DNA of 64,000 bases, from assembly GCA_002189035.1 (NCBI GenBank), contig CM007991.1, forward strand, positions 1,984,001 through 2,048,000, given 5' to 3'. The stretch comes from Utricularia gibba (taxonomy: Eukaryota > Streptophyta > Magnoliopsida > Lamiales > Lentibulariaceae). Position numbers and translations under genes: made by a program. The stretch's first letter is position 1. The number at the start of each line of letters is the position of its first letter. The notes beneath the pieces are model-generated. The model had not been told where the DNA came from. It worked only from the letters and a program-made list of their open reading frames with translations, and searched no databases. Positions 24,104 to 36,320 of this stretch are shown here, in pieces.

Positions 24104-26404
24104 ATGACGCGCCGCCTCTACACGTCGGAGCTCGGCTGTATCGCCGCCGATGAGTTGTCCGATCTTGGTGCCGGTAAGGAAGGCTGGCTGGTGGACAGTC
24201 CGGGTCTGGTGGTGGCTTTGGATACCCATGCTCTTGCGTTTGCTAATAGGTCCTCAATTCTAATACTGAACTGGTCGGTGTCGATTGATGGTCGCCCCAA
24301 TCCGGATATGCGTCACGCGGTGAAGATCGTACCGGAGCTATCACCTATGGGGAATGAGTTTGTATCTGCTATTGAGTGGTTTGTGCTCGATGACGAGACC
24401 AGAGTTTTGGTCGTCGGGACATCGCTTGGTTACCTTATGATTTTTTCTGGCCACGGAAGTCTTCTTCATAGACAGGTTAATAGTTGTGTTACTTTTTGCT
24501 TATGATTATCTTGGTTTGTTTATGGAGATCCAGTCCTTCAGGCCGCCGTAAATTAGTGTCTTTTTAAGTGGTCTGCTTTGAGACAGATGCTTGAGTTTTA
24601 TGTTGATGATAGCGGGGGGATTTGGGATGTAAGTCATTCTCAAGTTGAATGCCTGTCATCCATTTTCAGTTGAGTTAAATGATGAAAAAAGCCCTCGTCG
24701 TTGTGCTTGAAAAATTGATCTTGAGATTGAACATTTACAGTTTAGGTTGTTATTTCCACGGTATTCTTGCTGATTGAGGTGGTTGTGATCCAGGATATAA
24801 TATATTTATCCTGTTTATGTGGCAGTTTGTTAATCCGGGAAAGATTATTAAGCTAAGGGTTCAACAAAATACAGCTCAAGGTGCACTTTCTCAGGGGGTT
24901 AGCATTATCATGCCTGGTGCAATTGCACGTTTTTCAGGATCGGAGATTCAGGTATTTGTGTTGCGGCCTTTTGAATGTTGGTATCTTAATGTGATTCCCT
25001 TTTATGCATTAATATCTCATGGATACCATCTTCTCTCAACATTTTTCTACAATACCCAGAATGTACTGCAACGTAGGATTCAGGCAACAAATTCCTTGTT
25101 CTGGATCGCGAGTTTCATGAGAAAGATTCTGGAAATGTTTCCTCAGTGCTTCCTTACGAGCTATGGAACATCAACAAGTATGGATCTTGTGTGGATGCTG
25201 CAATAACTGGTGTCATGCCTCCACCTTTAATGGAGACGCAGGTTTCCTGAACTTACATCATGTATTTGCTACTCTCTTTTCTTTGCGAACTGCAATTTGA
25301 AGGGAACGAAAATCAACTAGATAATCTTCTAAATCTATTCTGGTTTTTGAAATCAGCTGATTTTATTGTTGGGCAGTCGAGTCAACGCTACTATTGTGCA
25401 GTCAGCATAGGAGATGATGCCGTTATTTCAGCATATAGGTCAGTAAGCTAGAATGATCTCTTAGTGGTTGCATCATCACTCGATAATGATATGGTATTGT
25501 TTGTTGTTCTTTTGAAGGCTTTCGGTGGACAACAGCAGATCATTAGTGGGCGCTATCTTGTCGAAAGTTGTCCCTGCAACATTTTCTACAATAGCTTCCT
25601 TTTCAAAATTTATCTGGCCCAGTGATTCCAGTCGAACAAAGAAACCAGAACCAACATCCCAACCCGCTCGAGGTGTAAAGATTGTTTACAATATTGGTTT
25701 TTTTTTTTTTTTTACTTTAATGTTTTTAGCTACTTGCGATATCATTCTGGAACTTAAACTGATGTTATAATCCTTCCGTTGCCACAGTATTTCCTCTAAC
25801 TTGCTTGAAAGATCATCCAAGGAAGGGTGAGAAGCTGACACTCTCTCCTAGTGGCACTTTGGCAGCAGTAACAGATTCTTTGGGGCGTATTTTGCTCCTT
25901 GACACGCAGGCTTTCGTTGTTGTCCGTCTGTGGAAGGTAAACCAGCAGCAACTGTTTCACAACTATGCCGATCATGCTGAAGCTGAATCCACACACTACT
26001 CGTTTTTGCAGGGGTATCGCGAAGCAAGTTGCTTATTTGTTGAGATGCTAGCGACTAAAGAAAAATCCTTGGCACATCCTCAAGAATGTACAAAAAGCGA
26101 CTATTGTCTCTGTTTAGCCATCCACGCTCCTCGAAAAGGAATAGTCGAGGTAATGATAATATGATCCACGATATGTACAACGAACATGCCATCACTCTCT
26201 TATCATTGAGCTGCTCCTCAGGTGTGGAAAATGAGGACGGGTCCAAGGCTTGCAACCATTCAATGCCCCAAAGGTTGCAGAATGCTGCAACCAACGTACA
26301 GACACATTTCAGAATTACAGTCTTCAGCTTACGTACCTTTGCAAGTTTTCATTCTTAACGGCGACTCTGGTGAACTTTCCGTTCTTAACCCATCTGTTCA
26401 CTGA
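24104..26404 (+). CDS. Rab3GAP regulatory subunit-like protein (RAB3GAP2 N domain)
   Basis: Eight exons (24104-24475, 24826-24951, 25060-25241, 25377-25438, 25518-25672, 25788-25936, 26012-26149, 26222-26404) give 455 residues. Diagnostic blocks of the plant protein are LGAGKEGWLVDSPGLVVALD, SLVGAILSKVVPATFSTIAS, GEKLTLSPSGTLAAVTDSLG and FILNGDSGELSVLNP. Only the N-terminal beta-propeller-like region of animal RAB3GAP2 is present, as is usual in plants. In animals the complex regulates Rab18/Rab3; the plant role is not settled. In exon 3 one G is missing at 25103-25104 (FWDREF expected); without it the exon ends early. The ATG at 24104 is chosen because the upstream in-frame residues do not resemble the family. 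Confidence 0.9.
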
Positions 26405-27048
26405 AATGTGATGAGACTGGTGTGATCTGAATATTGTGGCCCTGGCTTGATTGCACTTTCTGTGCACAAGGATCTAGTCAAATTGCTATAGCGAACACCT
26501 GGTCTCTGTAGATTGTGTGTTCTGTCCCTGGCTGGTTCTGCAGGAATGCCCTTGCACTGTGCACACTATTGAACGAACCAAACCAGCTCTGATCATCAGA
26601 GATGCGGATGGAGAAGGTTTTACTTTTGGAAGAGAGTAGAGAAGAGGTCATTTCTGACCGTTTGTTTGGTGGGGTTTTATCCAAAGATGAATCGAGTGTG
26701 GTGGTGATAAGCGGCGGAGGACGACGGCCCTAGTGACGGCGGAGGAAGGACGAGCTCGATTCAGGCGATGGGTTTTTCTGCCTTTACAACTTACAAGGCA
26801 TACCCGTTTGAGGAATCCGGCCCAAAAAGAGTATTATTTTGGTGAGATAAAAAAATAGTTAATTATTGATATGAAAAATTAGCCCCACAAAATAGAAGCA
26901 ACCCAAAGTGTGCCAAGTCAATTGCGCCTTTTTTCGCACGATTTCCCAAGTGGGCAACAATCACCGAAATCTGAAAGGGAAGTGAGAATTGAACTGAGGG
27001 AATTCGCGTGAACTCTCCGTCTCCGGCGATCGGAAAAGGATTAGCACG

Positions 27049-28647
27049 ATGGCCAACGCCAACTTGCCACGAAGAATCATCAAGGTATTCCACGGATTTT
27101 TACTTTCTGATATCCGTGTGAAAGACTTAGATTTTCTGGTGTGTGATTTGTTCATCTTTGCCAATTCCTTTTTCAGGAAACGCAGCGTCTTTTGAGTGAG
27201 CCAGGTAAATCCCGGGTTTGTATCTATCTGCATTTTTTTGAAGCTGGGTCGCTGTCTGAATTAGGGATTTGAGTTATATCGTTATCCGCGTTTGCGCGTT
27301 AAAGAAAAATTAGATCTTGGAAGGTGTTTGCGTAGTCTTTTTTTTTCTTATGGGTGAAGCGCGTGGATGTTCTTTTTGTGCTATGTGGCAGGTGATATGG
27401 TGAATTTACATACTCTTTAATGATAATACTTCTAGAGTTTGAAGTGTTGCTTCTCAATGTTTTTGAAATTAAAGTTGTGACATGCAACAGAAGTTAGGAT
27501 CGCTTCTTGGAGTTCCTTTTTTTTCTGCTCTTATGACTTATGGAATGATTTATTTTAGAAGGTTTCTGGGTTTGATGATATTGATTGAATTCGTGGCTGC
27601 AGCACCTGGAATAAGTGCGTCCCCATCGGAAGACAATATGCGGTATTTCAATGTTATGATTCTTGGCCCATCACAGTCTCCCTATGAAGGTAAGCCACTA
27701 AGCTTTCAACCGCTACTTATCGTTTGATAAGCATCCTAGTGATCTTTTTCAATTACATTCATTTATATTCTATTTCCAAAGGGTTCTATGGTCTGGTCTA
27801 CCTGGATTTTTTTCCCTATTTATTCTTTTTGGTGTTTTTCTTATCTGATGGTTGTGCCGCATTAGATATAGATCTTTAACATTTCCGCTTCTGGTCTCTG
27901 GCTGCATTTCTTTATCAAAGTTTCATGTTGACAGATGACTTTTGTTATGACATTACTTCATAGGTGGTGTTTTTAAGTTGGAGCTATTTTTACCTGAGGA
28001 ATATCCCATGGCTGCTCCCAAGGTACTGTGACAATCTCGAGTGTCATTACTATAGCCAGTTTCTAGCTCTACATGGTGTTGCTCTGATTGTATTACCTGA
28101 ACTTTATATGTTATCCTACGACAGGTTCGCTTCCTGACAAAAATTTACCACCCCAACATCGATAAGGTTTGGTTTTCTCACAGTATCTTCCTCCCTTTTC
28201 ATGTTTCTTGTAGTGTTTTTTTATTTCATCGTTTAAGAGTCAAATGCAGCTCGGGAGGATATGCCTTGACATTCTGAAAGACAAATGGAGTCCTGCACTT
28301 CAGATCAGAACTGTGCTTTTGAGGTAATACATCAAATGTAATCTCTGGCCATTTCATCTTGGCCAATCCATTCTTTTGAATCTAAATTCTCAATCTTTTC
28401 AATTCACTCCCTTTCACTGTTACTGTCTGTTTCAGTATCCAAGCGCTTCTGAGTGCCCCAAATCCCGATGACCCACTCTCAGAAAACATTGCTAAGCACT
28501 GGAAAGCAAATGAGGCTGAAGCCGTGGAAACAGGTACTGCTAACAATCTCATCTCGGAAGTACCTGTATTCCAACAATTGAAACCTGATAGCATCCCTGG
28601 ATTTTGCAGCAAAAGAGTGGACTCGCTTGTATGCAAGCGGAGCCTGA
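27049..28647 (+). CDS. UBC36: Ubiquitin-conjugating enzyme E2, UBC13 type (UBC35/36)
   Basis: Eight exons (27049-27084, 27177-27204, 27603-27689, 27964-28022, 28125-28166, 28250-28323, 28436-28533, 28610-28647) encode exactly 153 residues, the family length. It begins [20 protein letters not shown]. The UBC fold has YHPNID, the active-site Cys in GRICLDIL, and [19 protein letters not shown]13-type E2s pair with UEV1/MMZ proteins to build Lys63-linked ubiquitin chains in DNA damage tolerance, immunity and iron responses. The gene is intact. UBC35 and UBC36 are nearly identical in Arabidopsis, so the number is nominal. Confidence 0.94.
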
Positions 28648-30800
28648 GCGACACACCCCTGGGTTGGTTAAATTATTCGTATCTGCATCCTTGCTACTCA
28701 TGAAACATGGAATTCCTCCACAATATGTATGCCATGTTTTACCTTTTCTGTGATCATGTGTTGCTGAATTCAAGGTAACTTCTGGAGATTGGCAGTGATG
28801 CAACACTTGAGTTTTAGACAAAAACAAGATGAGTTTGTTTCCTCCACATCCATTTCATTCCCCTGCTGCTCAATGCAGCAACTGTTTAACCTGTACAAGA
28901 CTACAGCAGTCTTTGCCTAACCGTCATCACCCAAGACTGAGTCCATGTGGCTCAAATCATCGACGACGAGGGCAGCATTTGGATTAATCGCCTGCGCCAA
29001 GATGTCCGATCATCCTTCATGAAAAAAAAAAAAAGAGGCAATCTCCAGCTCATCTTCACCGCGAACAGTTGCAGTATCTCCACGGGTAGTTTCTCCGATG
29101 GGCTTCCGGCGGTTTCTTGGGCTGCGTGCTGCTTCCGCCACTACAGAACCGTTGTACTTGAGCAGAACAACGACCCGCCGCCCAAGACATGGCTAGGGAC
29201 ACGCACTTAGACATTTTATGTGACAAATGACAATTTCCATTTTTAGGTTTGGGATCATGAGGGTTTCCTTGACTCTGATTGGAGGATTTTAGTAATTTAG
29301 TCAATTTAGAAATATAAAATAGAATTGGTTGTTTATTTACTAAATAAACTGATAAAATATTTTTCTTCTGCTTGAACTAAAAAGGAAATAAAATTAACAA
29401 TTTGCGTAAACTAAATTAAAAGTAGCTTTATTAAGAAATGGATTAGGAATCTTAATCTCAATTAGTAGCGACGACGTCACAATGTGCAGACATAAAATGA
29501 ATAGATCCTGAAGCATATAACCTGCAGGCGGCGTTCTGCAACCATTTGAAGCTTTAATGGCGGATTTAATCCAGTTAGGCAGATTTTTAGTGACGAAGAG
29601 GAGAGGTAGTGAATGAATTACTACTCGTGCGATTTCCGAGAGAGGAAGTTCCGGAGAAGAGAGATCTCGGAATCGGAGACAGTTGGAAACATTCTCTTTT
29701 TCATTAACCACCGGTTCCGCCGCCTCTTGCGCCTTGCTTGCTCATCTTCCCCACTCCCCGATTTGATTCACTGCATACCTGAATTCGAAGCTTACTTGCT
29801 TCGTAGCCGTCGGCCGCGTTCTCCACCATTGGCCTCAATTTTCAATTCCGTTTTGAAGGTTCGATTTCGTGCTGTCCCGATATCTTGTCAGTTTATTGGG
29901 TCGATAGTCAGTCAATATGGAAAGTGCTGCGAGTATTCATGCTTTCTTAAAACATGTGCAGGAAATCCAAATCGAGTCTTCCTCAAACCCACCTCACTTC
30001 TTCTAAGGTACCGTGTTTAATCTTGGGTAAACAATGTGAATCTTGTGCTTCCATATTTTTTTCTTCATGTTCTGAGGCGGATTCCGCATTTTCTGATCTA
30101 CGCTACACATTAAGATTTTTGGGGTACTTCATCTAAGTAATGCTGCTTTATCGAAAGGGAGCGAAGTTTCTAAATTTTGTTCGTCATGCCCATACATGCA
30201 TCATACCTCAAAATCTCGCAACACCCATTTTGTGAAGTCTTATACATTCGAGCAGGGACTCTTTTTCTTGCATATGGATTTTCTGTAGTGTAGAAAGATG
30301 AGTTTATCTTGCCATGTTTAAGAAAGTGTTACTCTGCGGTTGGTTTCATTTCTAGTGTTTGTATATCTTGGTCCTCTGATTCATTTGAAGCATATCCTCA
30401 GAATTCGGTTCACACGCTTCTTGAAGCTTAATATCCGTATTTGAAGATTCTATCGATGTTCGTGTATTCGATCCTCCTCCCCAGGTGATATTCAATTCTC
30501 AGTGTTGTGCTTCGATAACAGTCTCAGTGTTGGTGCATTCTGTCCTCCTGCTGCATGTCAATATTCACTTATCGTGAAGAAAAACCTTCTCTTTTTTCAG
30601 CGTTTATCTGATTCAGTTGTTGACCAACATTTTTGGTGATGAACTATGTTCCTGGGATCAAAACATTTTTTGTAGTGGTTTTTCTTGCAGTAGTATGGGC
30701 AATGTGGCTATCGTGGAAATTCTGCCTCACTTTGTGTGTGTGTGTGTAGACGTTCGTTTCTCATCTGGTTGTTGCATTGCAGGGCTTTTCTTTAAGCCCA
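28648..30800. other. UBC13-UBP22 spacer with an unassigned GC-rich block
   Basis: Contains the E2 3' flank, a GC-richer block at 28935-29215 open in more than one frame on both strands, and AT-rich sequence at 29280-29480. The presumed UBP22 leader lies at about 29650-30780. An acceptor-like TTGCAG ends at 30782, 18 bases before the UBP22 ATG, so the leader probably contains an intron. No named gene was recognised. Confidence 0.45.
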
Positions 30801-33094
30801 ATGTCATATTCGGGTCATAGGAATCAGTGGGATCTGTTGAATCGTCAATCTCAAGAAACTCAATCGACGCCTGAAGCACAGAGGCAGTTGCCCGTTTCCA
30901 CGGAATTAACTGGGGATTTACAGATCGTGGATTATTCATGCATCCATTTGACAGGACTGCGAAATCAGTTAGGCCGCGACCCATTCGGCCATTTTCGGGA
31001 GTCTATATTCCTGCGTCCATTTGGTCGTGCTTCCCTTCATTGTGGAGACAGCATCAAGTGCCGAACTTGTGGCCTTGTGACACCCCAGCTATACGCTTGC
31101 GTACATTGCACCGTCATAGCCTGTAGGGCGCATGCCCTGCTCCATAGTGAAGAAACGCTGCACCTTCTGGCAGTGGACGTGGACCGTGCTGAGCTCTTTT
31201 GCTGTGCCTGCAAAGACCAAGTCTATGATCGAGACTTTGATGCTGTCGTCGTCGCAGAAGCTGTTGGTGATGCTCCTCACCCGCTTCCGCGGAAGCGTCG
31301 GAGGGTGGATTACAGGCCATGGGCTCCCGATATTAATGAGCGGGCATTGATTGATGAGAATTCTATTCCTTTGCCGCCGTCCCAACTGGGAGGTCACCAC
31401 CTGCCATGTGGACTGAGAGGGCTGAACAATCTGGGGAACACATGTTTCATGAACTCTGTTTTGCAGGCATTGCTTCATACGCCTCCATTAAGGAATTATT
31501 TCCTGAGTGATAAGCACAATAGGTTTTATTGTGAGAGGGAGAATAGAACCATTGTTACTCGGAAGACTGATATGTTGAAAGACAATAATAAGAATGCTCA
31601 GTTGTGCTTAGCGTGTGATCTGGACGCTATTTTCACTGCAGCCTTTTCTGGGAATACCCTTCCATACAGCCCAGCGAAATTCCTGTACAGGTATGAGCTT
31701 GATTGTGTCCTGGGCAAGGAGCAGTCTTCAAATGCCTTTCAAGTTCTCAGTCAATGATCAATTTTTCTTACCAAGTCGGATGTGGTTTCTGGTTGAGTCA
31801 TGCTAATGGTGCAGCAAAAACCTTTTAAACCGTATTTTGTTTATTATGGTGTCTTGTTTGACATACCTATCCATATGGCATTAGATTTTACAATCCTTTT
31901 TTCTGTTATACTTCTGAATCAAGCAAATCTCATTTTTTGGCAGCTGGTGGCAACATGCGTCAAACCTTGCAAGTTATGAACAGCAGGATGCGCATGAATT
32001 TTTCATCTCAATCCTTGATGGCATTCATGAAAAGATGCAAAAGGATCGACACAAACGCCATGGTCAAGGTAACATTATATATTCAGTTTGCTTCCAAGAT
32101 GGTTGGAATTTTTTCTATTCCCGAATCCTGTTTCTTGATCACCTTTCATTCTTCTATGTTTTTCTAGTTATGTTCCTTTTTATGGTTTAAAGTCGCCTTG
32201 AATGTCTTTTTGGTGCTATACTTCTTCACATAAACTAATGCTTTGTACCCCAGCTGCTTAGGTTGGAGTATACTCTTTTTTTAGTAATAACTTTTTAGTG
32301 TAACGGCTACATATCATGCAGGAAGTGGTGACTGTTGTATTGCACATCGTGTATTTTCTGGAATCTTGAGATCTGATGTGATGTGTACATCGTGTGGTTT
32401 CACTTCTACGACATATGATCCATGCGTAGATATCTCACTGGACTTGGAACCACATCTACTCAGTTCAGCGAGAATGGCATCGAGACATCTTGCCAGTAAT
32501 GAGGGTGGTGAATCCACAAGTTCTAGACCAAACTCCGCTGCCACCACGTTGTTGGGGTGTCTTGATCTTTACACGAGGCCAGAAAGATTAGGATCTGACC
32601 AAAAATTTTTCTGTCAACAGTGTCAGGAGAGAAAAGAATTCCTCAAGCAAATGTCAATAAGAAAGCTTCCTCTTGTTTGCTGCTTTCACATCAAGCGATT
32701 TGAGCACTCATCGGTTCGTAAGAAGTCAAGAAAGATCGACAGATATTTGCAGTTCCCTTTCTCTCTTGACATGGCTCCCTACCTCTCATCAGCTGTTCTT
32801 ACAAGTAGGTTTGGAAACAGGATGTTGCCTCTCGCTGGGGAGGACCAGGACCTCTCCAGGGAATCATCTTCCGAGTCCGAGTTATTTGCTGTGATAGCTC
32901 ACTCGGGGAAACTCGACGCCGGTCATTATGTGACATACTTGCGTCTGAGCAACGAATGGTACAAGTGTGACGATGCTTGGATCACAAAGGTGAAGGATCA
33001 TGATGTCAGGGCTGCACAAGCCTACATGCTGTTCTATGTGCAGAAGACGCTCTACTACAGAGCCAGTGAAGGAGCAGCTACACCACCACCATGA
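30801..33094 (+). CDS. UBP22: Ubiquitin-specific protease UBP22-type (SAGA DUB module)
   Basis: Exons 30801-31690, 31944-32068 and 32322-33094 join in phase to 595 residues. An N-terminal ZnF-UBP domain ([36 protein letters not shown]) precedes the C19 catalytic core. The Cys box is [19 protein letters not shown] and the His box is [15 protein letters not shown] Cys-x2-Cys zinc pair occurs at CTSC and again at CQQC. UBP22 is the plant counterpart of Ubp8/USP22 and removes ubiquitin from histone H2B, working with SGF11 and ENY2. The C-terminus ends in ATPPP. No indel is needed. Confidence 0.94.
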
Positions 33095-33896
33095 GAAGAA
33101 GTTAGTTTCTTGAGCGTTCACAATGCTTTCTGTGAGTTTTTTCAGGTGGACAGAATGCTGCTGCAGTAAGCACAGAAAATGAGAAGCGCAGCATGGCCTG
33201 GCCGGCGCAACTTCAGCGGTGATGGTTTTTTTTAAGCCCTTAGGCCAACATCAGCCCCTTGGTTTTTAAAGAGCGGTATGCGGTGGTTGGCCTCTGAGGT
33301 GCAGTTTTTTTGCCTGAAGCTCGCTGATGGATCCTCGCCGAATAAATTCAGTGCTATTTTTGCCACCCCATCTGTCCCTACGTTGCTGCTGTACACTCTC
33401 TTATGTGCAAGCAAGCCATTCTTGTTGGAATGACACTGAAGAAGTTTTTCCTCATCCCTTGCGTTTCTAATTAATTCTGTCTTTTCACAAAGCGGTGATG
33501 TGGATGCGCAACGCAGCAGCTTGCTTACGCACAAGACAGCTGCAATGCGCCAAGGGTGGAGGGGAAGGCATCAGCCCACAGATGGCGTCGGTTAGTTGTT
33601 AACTGCAACAGAAGATCCAGGAAGAGCTACCAACGCATCTACTTGGTTTGGCAGGGCGCGCAAAATAAGCGATACTAACAGATAGGATAATGAACCAGTT
33701 TATTCGAAGGTGTTCCTACGACAAAGTACCACGTAACTCATAAAACCGGTATAAACAGTGACAGCTCATTCCAATTCCATGTTGAAGAGATGAAAGACGG
33801 CTTCAGATCACACTAACTCCATGATGAACCAAAGGCCATCATCCAAATACTTCTTCACTCTGCAGCTATGACAGATCCTGAAGGGAAGAAGGTAGG
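33095..33896. other. Convergent 3' flanks of UBP22 and MORF8; no gene seen
   Basis: Stop codons of the two convergent genes are 803 bases apart. A 100-codon minus frame at 33232-33534 has no domain; it is probably UTR sequence. Confidence 0.5.
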
Positions 33897-35715
33897 CTAA
33901 TCCCTGGTGGGCACATTATGAACCCGGTGAGGTGCGTTTTGGTCATACGCCGGCGGTTGATAACCATTCGGAGCATTGGGTCCATGGCCTTGATAAGGAT
34001 TATGCACCTGACTCTGCCCCATATTTGGTGCTGGCGAGCTGTAACCTTGTCCGGGGCCAACATGTGGATTTGGATGTTGTCCCTGGCTTGGCCCGCCTCG
34101 ACGATCAAATCCTCCAGGTCCTGGTGGTGGTGGATAAGGAGGCTGTGAGAAGCCATTTGCATTAGGTGGTGCAACATTTGGATTCTGATAGTATCCTTGA
34201 CTTGGTCTGCCTTGGGGATCAAATCCTCCAGGGCCTGACGGTTGTGGATATCTTGGTCCTCCCCCTGCTTCATTCTGAGGTCCATTCACGTATCCTTGGC
34301 TTGGTCTGCCTTGGGGATCAAATCCTCCGGGGCCTGGCGGTTGTGGATATCTTGGTCCTCCCCTGCTTCATTCTGAGGTCCATTCACGTATCCAGCATTG
34401 TTTGGGGGAAAGCCTCCAGGACCCGAGTTTGGGGATATCCTCCCATGTTAGCCTGCGTTGGTCCAGGATAAGGGGTATTCCCTGGCGAAGGCATGCTGGG
34501 AACATAATTTGGATGCCCTCCCATGTTTGGGTGGGTAGTACCAGGGCTCGGGGCAGGAGGCTGAGATATGTTAACATTACCTGGATGTCCTGCATTGCCA
34601 GACTGCACAAAACCAGTGTGAATGCTTTTAGTAGGCAAAAGGCATAATGGGATGGTAGTCAGTTTGTTCTACCATGTTTGGCTGCACTGGACCAGGGGGA
34701 GGAGCATTAGGCTGGCCGGCCATATTATTGCCACCGAAGTTCTGATTCATCTGAGGATCTCTTCTTCTCTCAAAGTTCCGAGATCTGTCAAATTGGCGAG
34801 GCCTGTCATTCCGTCGGTTCCTTTCGTTCGCCCGAGCATTGTTCCTCACCCATTCTTCGTGATACTTTGGATGATATGGAACAGCTTGGCCATCAATAAA
34901 AGGTTCCCCTGCGACAAAAATATTACGTTATGGAAGATCGGTGATCCATAAACATCAGAAGCAAATGAACTCTTCAAAAGTATACCTCCATAATCCTTGT
35001 TCTTGACATCCAGGTACGAATCAGGAAGCACCCAACGAACCTTGTCTAATTCTGTCAGCCAGACAACACGAAGGTTCATTTTTTCAAAGAAACAAAACAA
35101 GAATTAAACAACTTTCAACAGGTGAAAGTGTTAAAAGAGCAAACCCTTCAACTTGTATGAAAACTCCTCAGAAACAAGGGCTCCAAATGCGTAGTAATGC
35201 CGCGTAGAAACGGAGTAGATTTTCTTTCTTGCTTCCTCCTCACTGTATAAGTGAAAGAGTCCGTCATCATACACGCACATTGGACAAGGCGCCAATAAAC
35301 ATTATCAGGCAACAGCAAAAGATAAACAAAAAAGGGACCTCCCAACGACTTCAGCCAGCTTCTTGATGTAACTATCAATAATTTCGTCCCTGGTAGGATC
35401 TCCCTCTGGCTTCTCCATAACCACAAGCCAATGCTCAAAATCACAGCCATCGAGAAGGATGGTCTCCTTCGGAGGACGATTTGACCAGTTAGGGTTCGGG
35501 TCATTCAAAGAAGACGAGGTCGACCGGGTTGCAAACCCCCTGATCGGAGAAACCCGCCGGAAATATGCTTCCGGAGTCACTGCCACGAAGGGCCGGAGAC
35601 GAAAGAGGTAACGGTTTCGAAAAACTGAAGACGGCGACGTGTAAGAACGTGACACGGCGGCGAGAAACGATCTTCCGCCCACGACCAATGACTGTCCGAA
35701 AACTCTTGCGGCCAT
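33897..35715 (-). CDS. MORF8: Multiple organellar RNA editing factor, MORF8/RIP1-like
   Basis: Five exons (35715-35339, 35242-35145, 35051-34986, 34908-34673, 34602-33897) give about 494 residues after two single-base repairs. An Arg/Ser-rich dual-targeting presequence is followed by the MORF domain: LLDGCDFEHWLVVMEKPEGD, TRDEIIDSYIKKLAEVVGSE, RHYYAFGALVSEE, WVLPDSYLD and GEPFIDGQAVPYHPKYHEEW. MORFs bind PPR editing factors and each other for C-to-U editing in mitochondria and plastids. The tail is a long Gly/Pro/Asn/Gln-rich low-complexity region with tandem repeats, longer than I recall for Arabidopsis MORF8 (about 395 residues total). Missing bases: one C in the CCCC run near 34432-34436 and one G (minus strand) at 34360-34363. 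Confidence 0.9.
34192..34388 (-). repeat. Tandem coding repeat in MORF8, 99 and 98 bp
   Basis: Copies at 34192-34290 and 34291-34388 encode the same 33-residue unit containing VNGPQNEAGGGPRYPQP and GFDPQGRPSQGY. They differ by a few substitutions and by one base in a G run (five G in one copy, four in the other), which breaks the frame in the second. A more divergent relative follows at about 34080-34190. Confidence 0.9.
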
Positions 35716-36320
35716 TGCAGATCCAGAAACCCTAACCGGGCTTGAAAATGAAGTAGGGTTTAACACACCATCAGGGAAAGGGGGTTTATATTGAATTCAT
35801 AGGCCTCGCCCCCATCCTTAAAAAAAAATTCAATTTTTAATTATTTAAATATAAGTATATATAATTCTTTCAATAATAAATAATTTCGGTAGAAACTATT
35901 TTACCTAATATTACATAATAATAATTATTAAAATTCTCAACAAAAAGTAAAATTCATGAAATATCAGTGACGCTGCCGATGTGTTCCTGCATCTTCTTCA
36001 GCATCCTGTGGCTTCCATTGACGAGCAGGGAATGGCTGCTTCCAGATCCAACATTCAGAGAAAAAAAACAGAGTATGAAGTTGAGGCATGCACTTGCACA
36101 TCACAGCACAATGAACAAATAGACGACGGGGGCTGTACAGCGTCCTGCACATGGAGGATATATACACAGAGAAGAGGTTCGGGTGCTTTGTTCTTCCCCT
36201 CTTCTTCCTGGGTTTACTTCATAATTAAAACCCAACGCAGTAATGAAATAGCAGATAGCAGATAGCAGATAGCAGTGTTCCAGGTTCAAACACCTCCCCC
36301 TCCTCCTCTTCCTCTGTAGT
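35716..36320. other. Spacer between MORF8 and the RING-H2 gene; no gene seen
   Basis: AT-rich at 35820-35950. It includes the ATAGCAG heptamer repeat at 36248-36275, which would lie in the 3'UTR of the RING-H2 gene. Confidence 0.5.
36248..36275. repeat. Heptamer microsatellite, four copies of ATAGCAG
   Basis: Four perfect tandem copies of ATAGCAG, 46 bases beyond the stop codon of the minus-strand RING-H2 gene. Confidence 0.85.

Noticed and set aside
26478-26684. 68-codon minus-strand frame between Rab3GAP-like and E2 genes
   Set aside because: No similarity recognised and overlaps the likely 3'UTR of the upstream gene.
28947-29210. 87-codon plus-strand frame after the E2 gene
   Set aside because: Starts with GTG, contains an A run coding for lysines, and other frames in the same block look equally good.
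33866-34471. Several plus-strand and alternate minus-strand frames over the MORF8 tail
   Set aside because: Shadows of the low-complexity repeat; the MORF8 frame explains them.
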